DNA from: Thermomicrobiaceae bacterium
Lineage (GTDB): Bacteria; Chloroflexota; Chloroflexia; Thermomicrobiales; Thermomicrobiaceae
Reading direction: 5' to 3'
Assembly (NCBI GenBank): GCA_025966355.1
Contig: JAICWZ010000103.1
Span: 1 to 6,819, forward strand
Length of the DNA stretch: 6,819 nt
Shown: positions 1-6,345 of the stretch, piece after piece
Position numbering within the stretch: the stretch's first letter is position 1
How the letters are laid out: every line of letters starts with the position of its first letter
Notes under the pieces: model-generated
Database searches by the model: none
What the model saw: only the letters and a program-made list of their open reading frames with translations
Told to the model about the DNA's origin: nothing
Program-made: the position numbers and the translations under genes

Positions 1-1413
1 ATGATGATGGTCGCCGGGGTGACGCTTTGGATGCTCGGATCACGCTGGCATGCCTGTGGCGTCCGCTCGATCGTGTCGCCGCTGATCGGCCTGGCAGTCG
101 CCGGGATCGGTGGACTGCTGCTCGCATCGATTCACCTGCTGCCGCTGCTGGAGTTCACGAAGCATTCGACTCGCCAGGATGCGATCGCCGCGACCGATGC
201 CTATCCGCTCGTCCAGATCATCAAAGCGCTTTTCGGCCATGCTCCGCCATCGCCGATACCCTGGGAAAACGTCATGCAGCCGGGCGGTCTGGTGCTCCTG
301 CTGGCCACCATCGGCGTGATTGCCGCGGGGCGACGCGTGCTGCCGCTGCTCGGCGGCATTGTGCTGGCCGGCGCGCTGGCGATGGGGAACGCCTCTCCGC
401 TCTTCGATCTCGCCGCACGCGTGCTGCCCGAGTTCGACGGCTTTCGCGGCCTCTCACGCATCTGGCTGGTGGCGCTGCTCGGCATCGCGCTCTTGGCCGG
501 CATCGGCGCCGAGGCGCTCCTCGGCCTGATGCACAGCTATCATCCGCGTTATCTGCGTCGTAATCAGCTCCTGCTCGGCTTCATCACGCTGCTGCTCGTC
601 TCGGTCACCTTGATCAAGGTCGATCAGGGCCGGGCGCAGGTTCGCTCGATCACCGACGCGACCACGCCACCACCGCGAGAGCTGGCGGTGGCGCGACTGG
701 CCGGCACGAGCCGCTCCTACGGCGTGCAGCGCAACCTGCCGCAACTGGGCGCCGTGACGCTCAACCTGCGCATGGCCGATGGCTGGGATCCGCTTCTGAT
801 CGAAAACTACGTCAAATTCATGAGCAAGGCGGGCGGCTACAAGATCGAGGGATACCAGCTGACGATCCCGCCGGTCGATGACGGCAAACCGAACCCGAAG
901 CTGCTTGGCCTGATGCACGTCGGTATCGTCGTCTCGAACACGCGGCTGACCGACCCTGAGCTGGCTGACATCATGACGCTGGGGAACGTGATGATCTACC
1001 GTAATAAGGAAGACGCCGGTCCGGCGTACCTCGTCAAACCGGCGGCCAACGGTGCCCCACCGACGCTCGACGCGCTGCAACGGTTGCCGGGCGGCGTGAA
1101 GCCGACGTTGCTCAGTCGCGAAAACGACCGCTTCGAGGTGACGGCGAACGAGCCGGCTTATCTGGTCGTTGCCGATCCGGCCTACCCCGGCTGGCAGGCG
1201 ACAGTCGATGGCAAAGCGGCGGAGATCGAGCAGATCGACGGCATTCTGCCCGCCATCAAGCTCACGCCAGGAACACACACGATCGTCTACCACTATGCGC
1301 CGGCCTCGGTAAAGCTCGGCGCCACGCTGGCGCTGGTCGGGCTCGCCCTGACGCTGGCCGGCCTGCTCTTCGGCTGGACCGGGATCGCAGGTCGCGCCAC
1401 AAACCGTCCGTAG
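1..1413 (+). CDS. YfhO-family multi-spanning membrane protein, 3' part (5' end outside window)
   Basis: The reading frame is open from base 1 to TAG at 1411-1413 (470 codons). YfhO-family proteins are usually about 700-900 residues with a GT-C-like membrane fold, so the ATG triplets at base 1 are probably internal and the N-terminal helices lie to the left. Visible hydrophobic segments lie at about 25-50, 95-110, 112-130, 153-175 and 186-205. The segment PEFDGFRGLSRIW (143-155) matches the family's conserved loop before a helix. A soluble, presumably extracytoplasmic region (about 210-430) follows, ending in the typical YfhO tail: YPGWQATVDG (395-404), then LTPGTHTIVYHY (421-432) and a last helix (438-460). 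Bacillus YfhO is linked to glycosylation of cell-envelope polymers; the substrate here is unknown. The next gene is convergent, so this is the last gene of its transcription unit. Family assignment is confident; function is inferred. Confidence 0.85.
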   Translation: MMMVAGVTLWMLGSRWHACGVRSIVSPLIGLAVAGIGGLLLASIHLLPLLEFTKHSTRQDAIAATDAYPLVQIIKALFGHAPPSPIPWENVMQPGGLVLLLATIGVIAAGRRVLPLLGGIVLAGALAMGNASPLFDLAARVLPEFDGFRGLSRIWLVALLGIALLAGIGAEALLGLMHSYHPRYLRRNQLLLGFITLLLVSVTLIKVDQGRAQVRSITDATTPPPRELAVARLAGTSRSYGVQRNLPQLGAVTLNLRMADGWDPLLIENYVKFMSKAGGYKIEGYQLTIPPVDDGKPNPKLLGLMHVGIVVSNTRLTDPELADIMTLGNVMIYRNKEDAGPAYLVKPAANGAPPTLDALQRLPGGVKPTLLSRENDRFEVTANEPAYLVVADPAYPGWQATVDGKAAEIEQIDGILPAIKLTPGTHTIVYHYAPASVKLGATLALVGLALTLAGLLFGWTGIAGRATNRP

Positions 1414-1434
1414 GGGAGCAACCGGGCTCCCGGT
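1414..1434. terminator. Candidate bidirectional terminator hairpin between convergent genes
   Basis: Immediately after the TAG of the YfhO-type gene, GGGAGC (1414-1419) pairs perfectly with GCTCCC (1426-1431) across a 6-nt loop. An overlapping alternative stem, ACCGG (1421-1425) with CCGGT (1430-1434), excludes the first. The gap between the two convergent stop codons is only 25 bp, so a shared 3' hairpin makes sense. There is no proper T-tract on either strand (only TATTT at 1440-1444 on the plus side), so intrinsic termination is uncertain. Confidence 0.35.
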
Positions 1435-1438
1435 CGCC

Positions 1439-2677
1439 CTATTTGACGCGGAACTGGCGGATCGGGAGCGGTTTGGGTGGTGGGAGGGGCTCGGTTTCGC
1501 GGGGGACAAAGTCGAATGGGCTGGCAAGATCGCGCAAATGCGCGACATCGATCGGCAAGAAGCGCAGGACCTCGGCGTTGAGCATCTCGAAGTTCTCGTG
1601 GTATTCGCGCAGGCGCAGAATCTGCTCGACGGCCGGCTCGTCTTCGAAAATCGCATAAGCGATGGTTGACTGCCCGCGCACGAAGTGGATGACCTGCCCA
1701 TCGGCCAGTTGCGTCTTATGCACCGCCGAACCGAACATCTCCTCGGACAGGCTTTCGAAGACGGAGACCATGCCGGTAATCATCGATTCATCGAGCGAGA
1801 AGTGGCCGTGGGTCACGAGCGGTAGGCCGCTCGTGTCGACGATCGCGAGCGTCTCCACGCGCGTTTCCGGTATCGAATCGATCGTCGGCGGGCGCGGGCC
1901 GTGGTCGTTGAGCGAACGCGAATCGGCGCGGCGAAGCTCGAGGTTGCCTGCCTCCAGCCGGAGCACGTCGAGATAATCGATCAGCTCGGAGTAGACGGTG
2001 TTGAAGCGGTTCAGGCTGATTTCGCCGAGCGCGAGCATCCGGTTGAGATTGGAAATTCGGCTGAGCACGGCATCCTGGTCGGCGCGCACCTCTTCGAGCC
2101 GCTCGACACGACGATGCTCGAGCGCAGCGACCTGCGAGGCCTGCCAGATACGATCGATGCGCTGCTCGGTCAGTTCCTTGAGTCGCGAGCGATCTTCCGT
2201 CCGGTTTTTGCTCCCGGAGCGCGGTGTCCGGCCGAAGTCCTCGTCGGGATACTGCATCTCGCCCGACCAGTCGCTATGAAAGCAGTTATCAAGGTCGGCG
2301 GTCCGGCCTGTCGCGGCGAGCACGGCCCCAACCAATCCGAGCGCCCAGGTGAATCCGAGCGGAAGTGACAACACGAGCGCCAGGTGAATATCGGTGCCGG
2401 TGGGCCAGGGGATGCCCGCGATCAGGAGCATGCCCAGATCGAGAGCGATGCGGCTGACTGGACGCGCCAGCAGCTCGTTGGCGCTCAAGCTCCAGACGAT
2501 CAAGGTGAGCGCGGCCCAGCCGAAGCGGATGAGGTGCAGACCGGCAGCCATGTTGGCGTGGCGCGCGGCGTATTTGCTGCGTGGCCGTAATGCGATGATC
2601 AGCAGCGACAGTCCGCCGATGTACGAAATCGTCGCGACCCGCCGGCTAACAATGATGGACCGCGTCTGATACGTCAT
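1439..2677 (-). CDS. Membrane-anchored protein with C-terminal Roadblock/LC7-like domain
   Basis: The 412-residue protein has three parts. Residues 1-125 carry three or four hydrophobic segments (about 14-30, 47-67, 76-92, 98-122). SYIGGLSLLIIAL followed by KYAARHANMAAGLHLIRF resembles the start of DUF4870/Tic20-like membrane domains. Residues 130-255 are charged and helical, with a predicted coiled coil (about 163-205) and a SHOCT-like helix-turn-helix (ISNLNRMLALGEISLNRF, 208-225). Residues 273-370 fit the Roadblock/LC7 fold: VETLAIVDTSGLPLVTHG gives the first beta hairpin, LDESMITGMVSVFESLSEEM the long helix, and DGQVIHFVRGQSTIAYAIFED the later strands. The tail is proline-rich (397-405). 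Roadblock domains such as MglB bind and regulate Ras-like GTPases; no GTPase is visible here. The ATG at 2675-2677 has a weak AGG 6 nt upstream (2684-2686); a strong CGGAGG (2695-2700) lies too far off (17 nt), so the start is not certain. Domain calls come from pattern recognition alone. Confidence 0.72.
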   Translation of the reverse strand: MTYQTRSIIVSRRVATISYIGGLSLLIIALRPRSKYAARHANMAAGLHLIRFGWAALTLIVWSLSANELLARPVSRIALDLGMLLIAGIPWPTGTDIHLALVLSLPLGFTWALGLVGAVLAATGRTADLDNCFHSDWSGEMQYPDEDFGRTPRSGSKNRTEDRSRLKELTEQRIDRIWQASQVAALEHRRVERLEEVRADQDAVLSRISNLNRMLALGEISLNRFNTVYSELIDYLDVLRLEAGNLELRRADSRSLNDHGPRPPTIDSIPETRVETLAIVDTSGLPLVTHGHFSLDESMITGMVSVFESLSEEMFGSAVHKTQLADGQVIHFVRGQSTIAYAIFEDEPAVEQILRLREYHENFEMLNAEVLRFLPIDVAHLRDLASPFDFVPRETEPLPPPKPLPIRQFRVK

Positions 2678-2735
2678 ACTTGGCCTGTTATGAACCTCCG
2701 CGAACCGTCGTCCGGTGTGCGTGTAACATCAACCA

Positions 2736-2755
2736 GCGGGGCGAACCTGCCCCGC
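2736..2755. promoter_or_regulatory. Perfect 7-bp inverted repeat upstream of the Roadblock-like gene
   Basis: GCGGGGC (2736-2742) and GCCCCGC (2749-2755) form a perfect inverted repeat with a 6-nt loop. It lies about 60 bp upstream of the minus-strand start and downstream of the TATACT hexamer on that strand. It would therefore be in the 5' leader of that transcript if that promoter is used. It could be an RNA hairpin or a protein-binding site. It has no T-tract on either side and is unlikely to be an intrinsic terminator. Confidence 0.35.
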
Positions 2756-2882
2756 GATACGGCAAGTATAGAAAAGGGCCTGGATCTCTCCGAGATACCA
2801 TTGGTCGCTGAACGTGTAGGATGATCGGAGCGGCCGCGGTACCAAGGTCCCGCCCTCAACCGAAGTAGATGGCGATTTATGT

Positions 2883-2901
2883 TATGATCTAGCGCGGAGG
2901 G
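2883..2901 (+). promoter_or_regulatory. -10-like hexamer and ribosome binding site of the SufR-like gene
   Basis: TATGAT (2883-2888) matches the -10 consensus at five of six positions. GGAGGG (2896-2901) lies 3 nt before the ATG at 2905, counted as GGAGG with a 4-nt spacer. Together they support this start codon. If the hexamer is used, transcription begins at about 2895, so the leader is very short and starts at the ribosome binding site. No convincing -35 element is seen, which leaves the promoter call weak and the ribosome binding site call good. Confidence 0.4.
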
Positions 2902-2904
2902 ACG

Positions 2905-3579
2905 ATGGCAACCAAGGGCAAACCGAGCTTGCCGCGCGGGGCAACCCGGCGCAAGATCCTCTATACACTCAAGAAAAGCGATGGGCTCACTGCCGACCAG
3001 TTGGCCGGTTTGCTGGGTATCACGTCGATGGCGGTGCGCAAGCACCTGACGGCGCTCGAAAACGATGAGTTGATCGAAGCGACGTTGGAACGACGAGCGA
3101 TCGGCCGCCCGGCCAACCTGTATCGCATCGCACCCCTCGCCGAAGATTTCTTCCCCAAGCATTACGATATGGTCGTGACGGAGTTGCTGGCCGATCTGGT
3201 ACAGATCGACGGTGCGCAAAAGGTCAATCAACTGCTCGAGCGACGCGCCGAGCGAACGTGCGAGTATTTGCGCGAGCGCATCAGCCATGCTCGCACCCTC
3301 GGAGAACGCGTCGAAGCGCTGGCTGAGGGGATGGACGAACTCGGCTACTACGCGGTCTGCGAGCAGTGCGACGAATCGACCTGGATCATCAAGCAATACA
3401 ACTGCGCCATCAATCGTGTCGCCGCCTGCTTCCCGGTCGCCTGCAACTACGAAGCCCAGATGTTCCGCCAGCTACTCGATGCCGATGTCGAACGCGCCAA
3501 TCATGTCCTCGCGGGCGATCACCTCTGCGGCTACGTCATCCGCGCGCGGCAACCGTCCGCGACGCCAGCAACGGGCTGA
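2905..3579 (+). CDS. Winged-helix transcriptional regulator, COG2345/SufR-like, with C-terminal cysteine cluster
   Basis: The 224-residue protein has an N-terminal winged helix-turn-helix (about 12-76). Its recognition helix lies around TSMAVRKHLTALENDELI (40-57), and its wing RRAIGRPANLYRI (63-75) carries the GRPA-x-LY signature of the group. Residues 85-145 look helical (dimerisation). The C-terminal part is cysteine-rich: C152, C155, C167, C175, C180 and C208. The C167-x12-C180-x27-C208 spacing, in the context YNCAINRV...HLCGYVI, resembles the Fe-S ligand set of SufR-type regulators, which repress Fe-S assembly operons when the cluster is intact. From memory, the extra cysteine described in cyanobacterial SufR is missing; its place falls near D194. 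C152-x2-C155 is additional. No suf genes flank it: the left neighbour is divergent and the right neighbours converge after 59 bp. It may therefore control itself, the Roadblock-like gene or distant genes. Family confident; Fe-S binding inferred. Confidence 0.82.
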   Translation: MATKGKPSLPRGATRRKILYTLKKSDGLTADQLAGLLGITSMAVRKHLTALENDELIEATLERRAIGRPANLYRIAPLAEDFFPKHYDMVVTELLADLVQIDGAQKVNQLLERRAERTCEYLRERISHARTLGERVEALAEGMDELGYYAVCEQCDESTWIIKQYNCAINRVAACFPVACNYEAQMFRQLLDADVERANHVLAGDHLCGYVIRARQPSATPATG

Positions 3580-3638
3580 GCAAGAACACAATCCCGAGCC
3601 TTCGCGCCAGCGGTCGTTCGAACTCAAGTTGAGCGAGC

Positions 3639-4289
3639 CTAGCTACCCGGGCGCACAATTCCCGTCTCGTAGGAGAATACAACCGCCTGCACACGGTTCC
3701 GAAGCTGCAGCTTTTGGAGGATGCTTGCGACGTGGGTTTTCGTTGTGTGCTCGCTGACAGTCAGTTCGTCCGCAATCTCGGCATTTGACAGACCGCGCGC
3801 GAGGAGACGCAGGACATCGATCTCACGAGCGGTGAGATCTTGGAGTGTATGGCCCTCGGCATTGATCTGCGGCTCCTGCGCGAAGTGCTCGATCAGCCGC
3901 CGGGTCACGGACGGGGCGAAGAGCGACCCGCCCTCGGCAACTACGTGAATCGCCGCGATAAGGTGTGACTCGGGCGCATCCTTGAGGAGGAAGGCACTCG
4001 CGCCCGCGCGGAGAGACTGGTAGACGTACTGGTCAAGATCGAAGGTTGTGAGGACGATCACGCGCGTGGCAGACGTTCGCGTGATCTGCCGCGTCGCCTC
4101 AATGCCGTCGACCCCGGGCATGCGTATGTCCATAAGGACAATGTCAGGAGAAAGCCGAGCGACCTGGTCGATGGCCTCATGGCCGTCGCCGGCCTCGCCG
4201 ACAACCTCGATGTCCGGTTCCGATTTGAGAATCATCCGGAATCCAGCTCTGACGAGGTGCTGGTCGTCGGCGAGCAAGGCTCGGATCAT
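3639..4289 (-). CDS. NarL/FixJ-family two-component response regulator (LuxR-type HTH)
   Basis: The 216-residue protein has a full receiver domain at about 1-120. The acidic pair is D8/D9, the phospho-acceptor is D54 in VLMDIRMPGVDG, the conserved Thr is T81 or T82 in VLTTFD, and the conserved Lys is K103 in LLKDAP. A linker leads to a LuxR/GerE-type helix-turn-helix at about 148-210. LTAREIDVLRLLARGLSNAEIA (152-173) and the recognition helix VSEHTTKTHVASILQKL (178-194) are both canonical. All key residues are present, so it should be phosphorylated by the kinase encoded just upstream and bind DNA as a dimer. Its ATG overlaps the kinase stop by 4 nt (ATGA), implying translational coupling. 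The palindromes upstream of the kinase gene are plausible targets (inference). Confidence 0.95.
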   Translation of the reverse strand: MIRALLADDQHLVRAGFRMILKSEPDIEVVGEAGDGHEAIDQVARLSPDIVLMDIRMPGVDGIEATRQITRTSATRVIVLTTFDLDQYVYQSLRAGASAFLLKDAPESHLIAAIHVVAEGGSLFAPSVTRRLIEHFAQEPQINAEGHTLQDLTAREIDVLRLLARGLSNAEIADELTVSEHTTKTHVASILQKLQLRNRVQAVVFSYETGIVRPGS

Positions 4290-5437
4290 TGCAAGACCCC
4301 AAGCGGGAGCCGCACCCGCACCGCATATCCACCTTCGCTCCGTGCTCCAGATTCAAGCTCGCCCCCGAAGATGCCGACCCGCTCGCGGATGCCGATGAGC
4401 CCGCGACCGGAGCCACCTCCATTCCCAAGACCCTGGCCGTCGTCGACGATCTCGAGTTCGAGATCATCCGTGCCGTAGCGGATGATCACCGTTGCCCGTG
4501 CTGGGCCAGCATGTTTGAGCGCATTCGTGAGCGCCTCCTGCACGATTCGATAGGCGGAGACGTCGATACCCGACGGAAGCTCCACCGCCGTTCCCTCGAT
4601 CGTAACGTCCACGGGCAACCCCGTTGACGTGAGCTGCGCGGCCAGATCGTCGATGCGAGTCAAGCTCGGCTGCGGCATGAACCCAAGTTCCGCTTCGTCC
4701 TGGCGCAGCATACCGAGCAGGCGACGCATCTCCGTCAGCGCCTGCTCGCCGGCATACTCGATCGCGTCAAGCGCTCGCCGGGTCTCTTCCGGCTCGTTAT
4801 CCAACATGCGTCGGCCCCCGCGCGCCTGCAAGACCATCACGCTGATGGCATGCGCGACGACGTCGTGCAGCTCTCGGGCAATGCGTACCCGTTCCTCCGC
4901 GACTGCCATCCGTGCCTTCGTGTCGCGCTCGAGCGCCAGGGCGATGGTCTGCTGTGTAAGGTCACGCTCGCGCTCCTGGCGACGGCGGATCACCAACCCG
5001 GCCACGAATGGGGCGATACCCAGAATTGCGATGTATCCGAAGTCGGCCAGGATAACCGGTTCGCCCGGCTCGATGGCCGCGAGCGGGATCGCGGCCAGCA
5101 CGATGACGGCAGCCAGCGGAAGGATTTGAACGCGGAGATATCGAGCGCAGGCATAGATGGAGACCGTCAAGGCGAGCAGGAACGACGGAGTGTTGGCGAG
5201 TGCGGGCACGGCCAGGTTCGAGATCTCGACGGTCGCGACACTCGCCAGAAGCGGCAGAAGTGGTGCGCGGCGTCGGAAAATCAGCGTCGCCGATAACACC
5301 AGTGCGGTCGCGCTTGCCAGGAACCGATCACCGGCAAACCCGCCCTCGCTCCAGATCTCGACGAGAAAGAAGGCGCCGATTCCAGTCGCGATGACACTAT
5401 CCAGATGAGCCGATAGCTCGTCGCTCCATGTTTTCAT
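4286..5437 (-). CDS. NarL-type sensor histidine kinase (HisKA_3 family), membrane-bound
   Basis: The 383-residue protein has an N-terminal sensor of five or six closely packed hydrophobic segments (about 15-150) with very short loops, so the signal is probably sensed in or at the membrane. A charged coiled-coil linker (151-182) leads to the HisKA_3 dimerisation domain. The phospho-acceptor is H191 in RIARELHDVVAHAISVM, which is typical of the DesK/NarL kinase group. The HATPase_c domain covers about 290-378: N box EALTNALKHA (301-310, N305), G1 box VDDGQGLG (331-338), G2 region GRGLIGIRERV (345-355). All catalytic motifs look intact. The ATG at 5435-5437 has only a weak purine stretch (GCGGGG) before it, and the frame is closed upstream by a TGA, so no longer form exists. 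It forms an operon with the response regulator that follows. The ligand is unknown. Confidence 0.94.
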   Translation of the reverse strand: MKTWSDELSAHLDSVIATGIGAFFLVEIWSEGGFAGDRFLASATALVLSATLIFRRRAPLLPLLASVATVEISNLAVPALANTPSFLLALTVSIYACARYLRVQILPLAAVIVLAAIPLAAIEPGEPVILADFGYIAILGIAPFVAGLVIRRRQERERDLTQQTIALALERDTKARMAVAEERVRIARELHDVVAHAISVMVLQARGGRRMLDNEPEETRRALDAIEYAGEQALTEMRRLLGMLRQDEAELGFMPQPSLTRIDDLAAQLTSTGLPVDVTIEGTAVELPSGIDVSAYRIVQEALTNALKHAGPARATVIIRYGTDDLELEIVDDGQGLGNGGGSGRGLIGIRERVGIFGGELESGARSEGGYAVRVRLPLGVLQ

Positions 5438-5473
5438 CCCCGCACGTACCCACTCATCTCACATCTCGCTGCA

Positions 5474-5491
5474 CTCACTCGTGCGAGTGAG
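5474..5491. promoter_or_regulatory. 18-bp near-perfect palindrome, candidate operator (copy 1)
   Basis: CTCACTCG (5474-5481) and CGAGTGAG (5484-5491) are exact reverse complements separated by the 2-bp centre TG. The site lies 37-54 bp upstream of the kinase start codon and within the divergent region shared with the membrane protein gene at 5626. This symmetry and length are typical of a dimeric regulator's binding site (NarL-type, TetR-like or similar). A degenerate second copy 33 bp away strengthens the call. The binding protein is unknown; the neighbouring response regulator is the simplest guess. Confidence 0.6.
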
Positions 5492-5507
5492 GAGCACCGG
5501 CGAAAAG

Positions 5508-5523
5508 TCATTCACACGAGTGA
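5508..5523. promoter_or_regulatory. Degenerate second copy of the candidate operator
   Basis: TCATTCACACGAGTGA (5508-5523) matches the core of copy 1, TCACTCGTGCGAGTGA (5475-5490), at 12 of 16 positions, with the right half-site (CGAGTGA) fully kept. The centres are 33 bp apart, close to three helical turns, so two dimers would sit on about the same face of the DNA. It lies about 100 bp upstream of the membrane protein start and 71-86 bp upstream of the kinase start, a position suited to control of either gene. Confidence 0.5.
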
Positions 5524-5612
5524 CCAAGATTCGTTCGTATCACCGATGTAGCAACGAGACTGCCCGAATAGACTCGCATTATTCAGGATCGATGGCACGT
5601 GGTGCAAATGAC

Positions 5613-5618
5613 GAGGAG
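5613..5618 (+). promoter_or_regulatory. Ribosome binding site that sets the start of the membrane protein gene
   Basis: GAGGAG (5613-5618) stands 7 nt before ATG 5626, an ideal spacing. The frame is also open from GTG 5599 and ATG 5608, but the GAGGAG would lie inside the coding sequence of those longer forms and they have no ribosome binding site of their own. The 5626 start is therefore chosen. Confidence 0.7.
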
Positions 5619-5625
5619 TTTGGCG

Positions 5626-6336
5626 ATGAGTAGTATCGAGGGAACGATGAGTCGGGTGGATCCCATATCGGCACAGAAGCATGAGCGCTTTGCCGTCGTA
5701 GAGCGATTCGCCCCGCTTTCCGGCCTGCTGGCGATGGTCCTGTGGGTCATCGCGGTCCAGATGCTGGATCGCAGCGAGTCGAGCCGGCTCGGTGACAGTT
5801 CGACCGCGAATGCGTCCCAAATCACAGACTATTTGAAGCATGCCACGAGCACGATCTATCTCGGCACGATCCTGTTTGGCGTCGGTGCGGTCGCCTTCAT
5901 CTGGTTTCTTTCGATCGTGCGTGAGCGACTCACAGATCTTCGCGGCGGGTTTGGATCCTGGGCCTTCGCCAGCGGGTTGCTTGCGGTCGCGACGATGTTC
6001 GGATTCTTTGCCGTCCGGCTGGCCGCGGCGATGGCGTTGGAATCGGATGGGGCACGGATCTCCGATCAGGCGGTCGAAGCGCTGTATCGCGGGACCGACG
6101 GATTCTTCATCATGGCGCTGTTCGCGCTCGGCGGATTCTTTCTTGCCACTGGCATCGGGTTCCTGGGCTCTCGGGTGCTCCCGGCGTGGTTCGCCTGGTT
6201 GACCATCGCGCTCGGCGTCGTGTCACTCGTTCCGTGGGTCGGGTGGGTCGCTGAATTCCTGCTGCCGGTGTGGGTGCTCGTCGTCTGCATATATTTCGTC
6301 CGCTCCGACCCGGCTATGGCTCGTTCGGACCGGTGA
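5626..6336 (+). CDS. Six-helix integral membrane protein of unknown function (DUF4386-like style)
   Basis: Starting at ATG 5626 the protein has 236 residues. It has a short hydrophilic N-terminus and then about six hydrophobic segments (28-48, 74-97, 110-135, 157-181, 186-202, 205-225). The hydrophilic stretch between segments 1 and 2 (48-73) includes STANASQITDYLKH, a spacing like that of uncharacterised membrane proteins in which a short helix precedes the second span. LPAWFAWLTIALGVVSLVPWVGW (185-207) is typical of the same broad group. No catalytic or metal-binding motif is seen, and the protein contains only one cysteine (C221). It is divergent from the kinase/regulator operon and shares its control region, so it is a plausible target or partner of that two-component system. 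The family link is by resemblance only. Confidence 0.85.
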   Translation: MSSIEGTMSRVDPISAQKHERFAVVERFAPLSGLLAMVLWVIAVQMLDRSESSRLGDSSTANASQITDYLKHATSTIYLGTILFGVGAVAFIWFLSIVRERLTDLRGGFGSWAFASGLLAVATMFGFFAVRLAAAMALESDGARISDQAVEALYRGTDGFFIMALFALGGFFLATGIGFLGSRVLPAWFAWLTIALGVVSLVPWVGWVAEFLLPVWVLVVCIYFVRSDPAMARSDR

Positions 6337-6345
6337 AGCTGCCCG

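Larger units (their letters stand above)
2678..2904. other. Divergent intergenic region (227 bp)
   Basis: This gap must hold the promoters of the minus-strand Roadblock-like gene and the plus-strand regulator. On the minus strand, TATACT (complement of 2765-2770) is a fair -10-like hexamer, but no good -35 sits 16-18 nt upstream of it. On the plus strand, TATGAT at 2883-2888 is a fair -10. A GC-rich hairpin lies at 2736-2755. I looked for the cyanobacterial SufR operator form CAAC-N6-GTTG and did not find it: CAAC at 2730-2733 and 2857-2860 lack a partner GTTG. No small ORF or RNA gene is convincing here. Confidence 0.5.

Noticed and set aside
454..1701. Long minus-strand open frame (415 codons) antisense to the YfhO-type gene and the 3' end of the next gene
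   Set aside because: Its product is rich in Arg, Gln and Asp with no recognisable domain, and it overlaps two well-supported genes; it is a GC-rich shadow frame.
2678..2904. A SufR operator (CAAC-N6-GTTG) in the divergent region
   Set aside because: Both CAAC occurrences (2730-2733, 2857-2860) lack GTTG at the required spacing.
2674..3396. Minus-strand open frame (240 codons) across the divergent intergenic region and the SufR-like gene
   Set aside because: It is antisense to a clear regulator with winged-helix and cysteine motifs, has no domain of its own and would remove the promoter region of both genes.
3580..3638. Terminator hairpin between the convergent SufR-like and response regulator genes
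   Set aside because: The only symmetry seen (CTCAAGTTGAG around 3622-3634) has a 1-nt centre and cannot form a stable hairpin; there is no T-tract.
3212..3757. Plus-strand open frame (181 codons) overlapping the SufR-like gene and the response regulator
   Set aside because: Low-complexity Ser/Arg/Ala composition; it runs across two real genes in the wrong frames.
5599..5625. Upstream GTG/ATG starts (5599, 5602, 5608) for the membrane protein gene
   Set aside because: They lack a ribosome binding site, and the extra residues include the sequence of the GAGGAG that serves ATG 5626.
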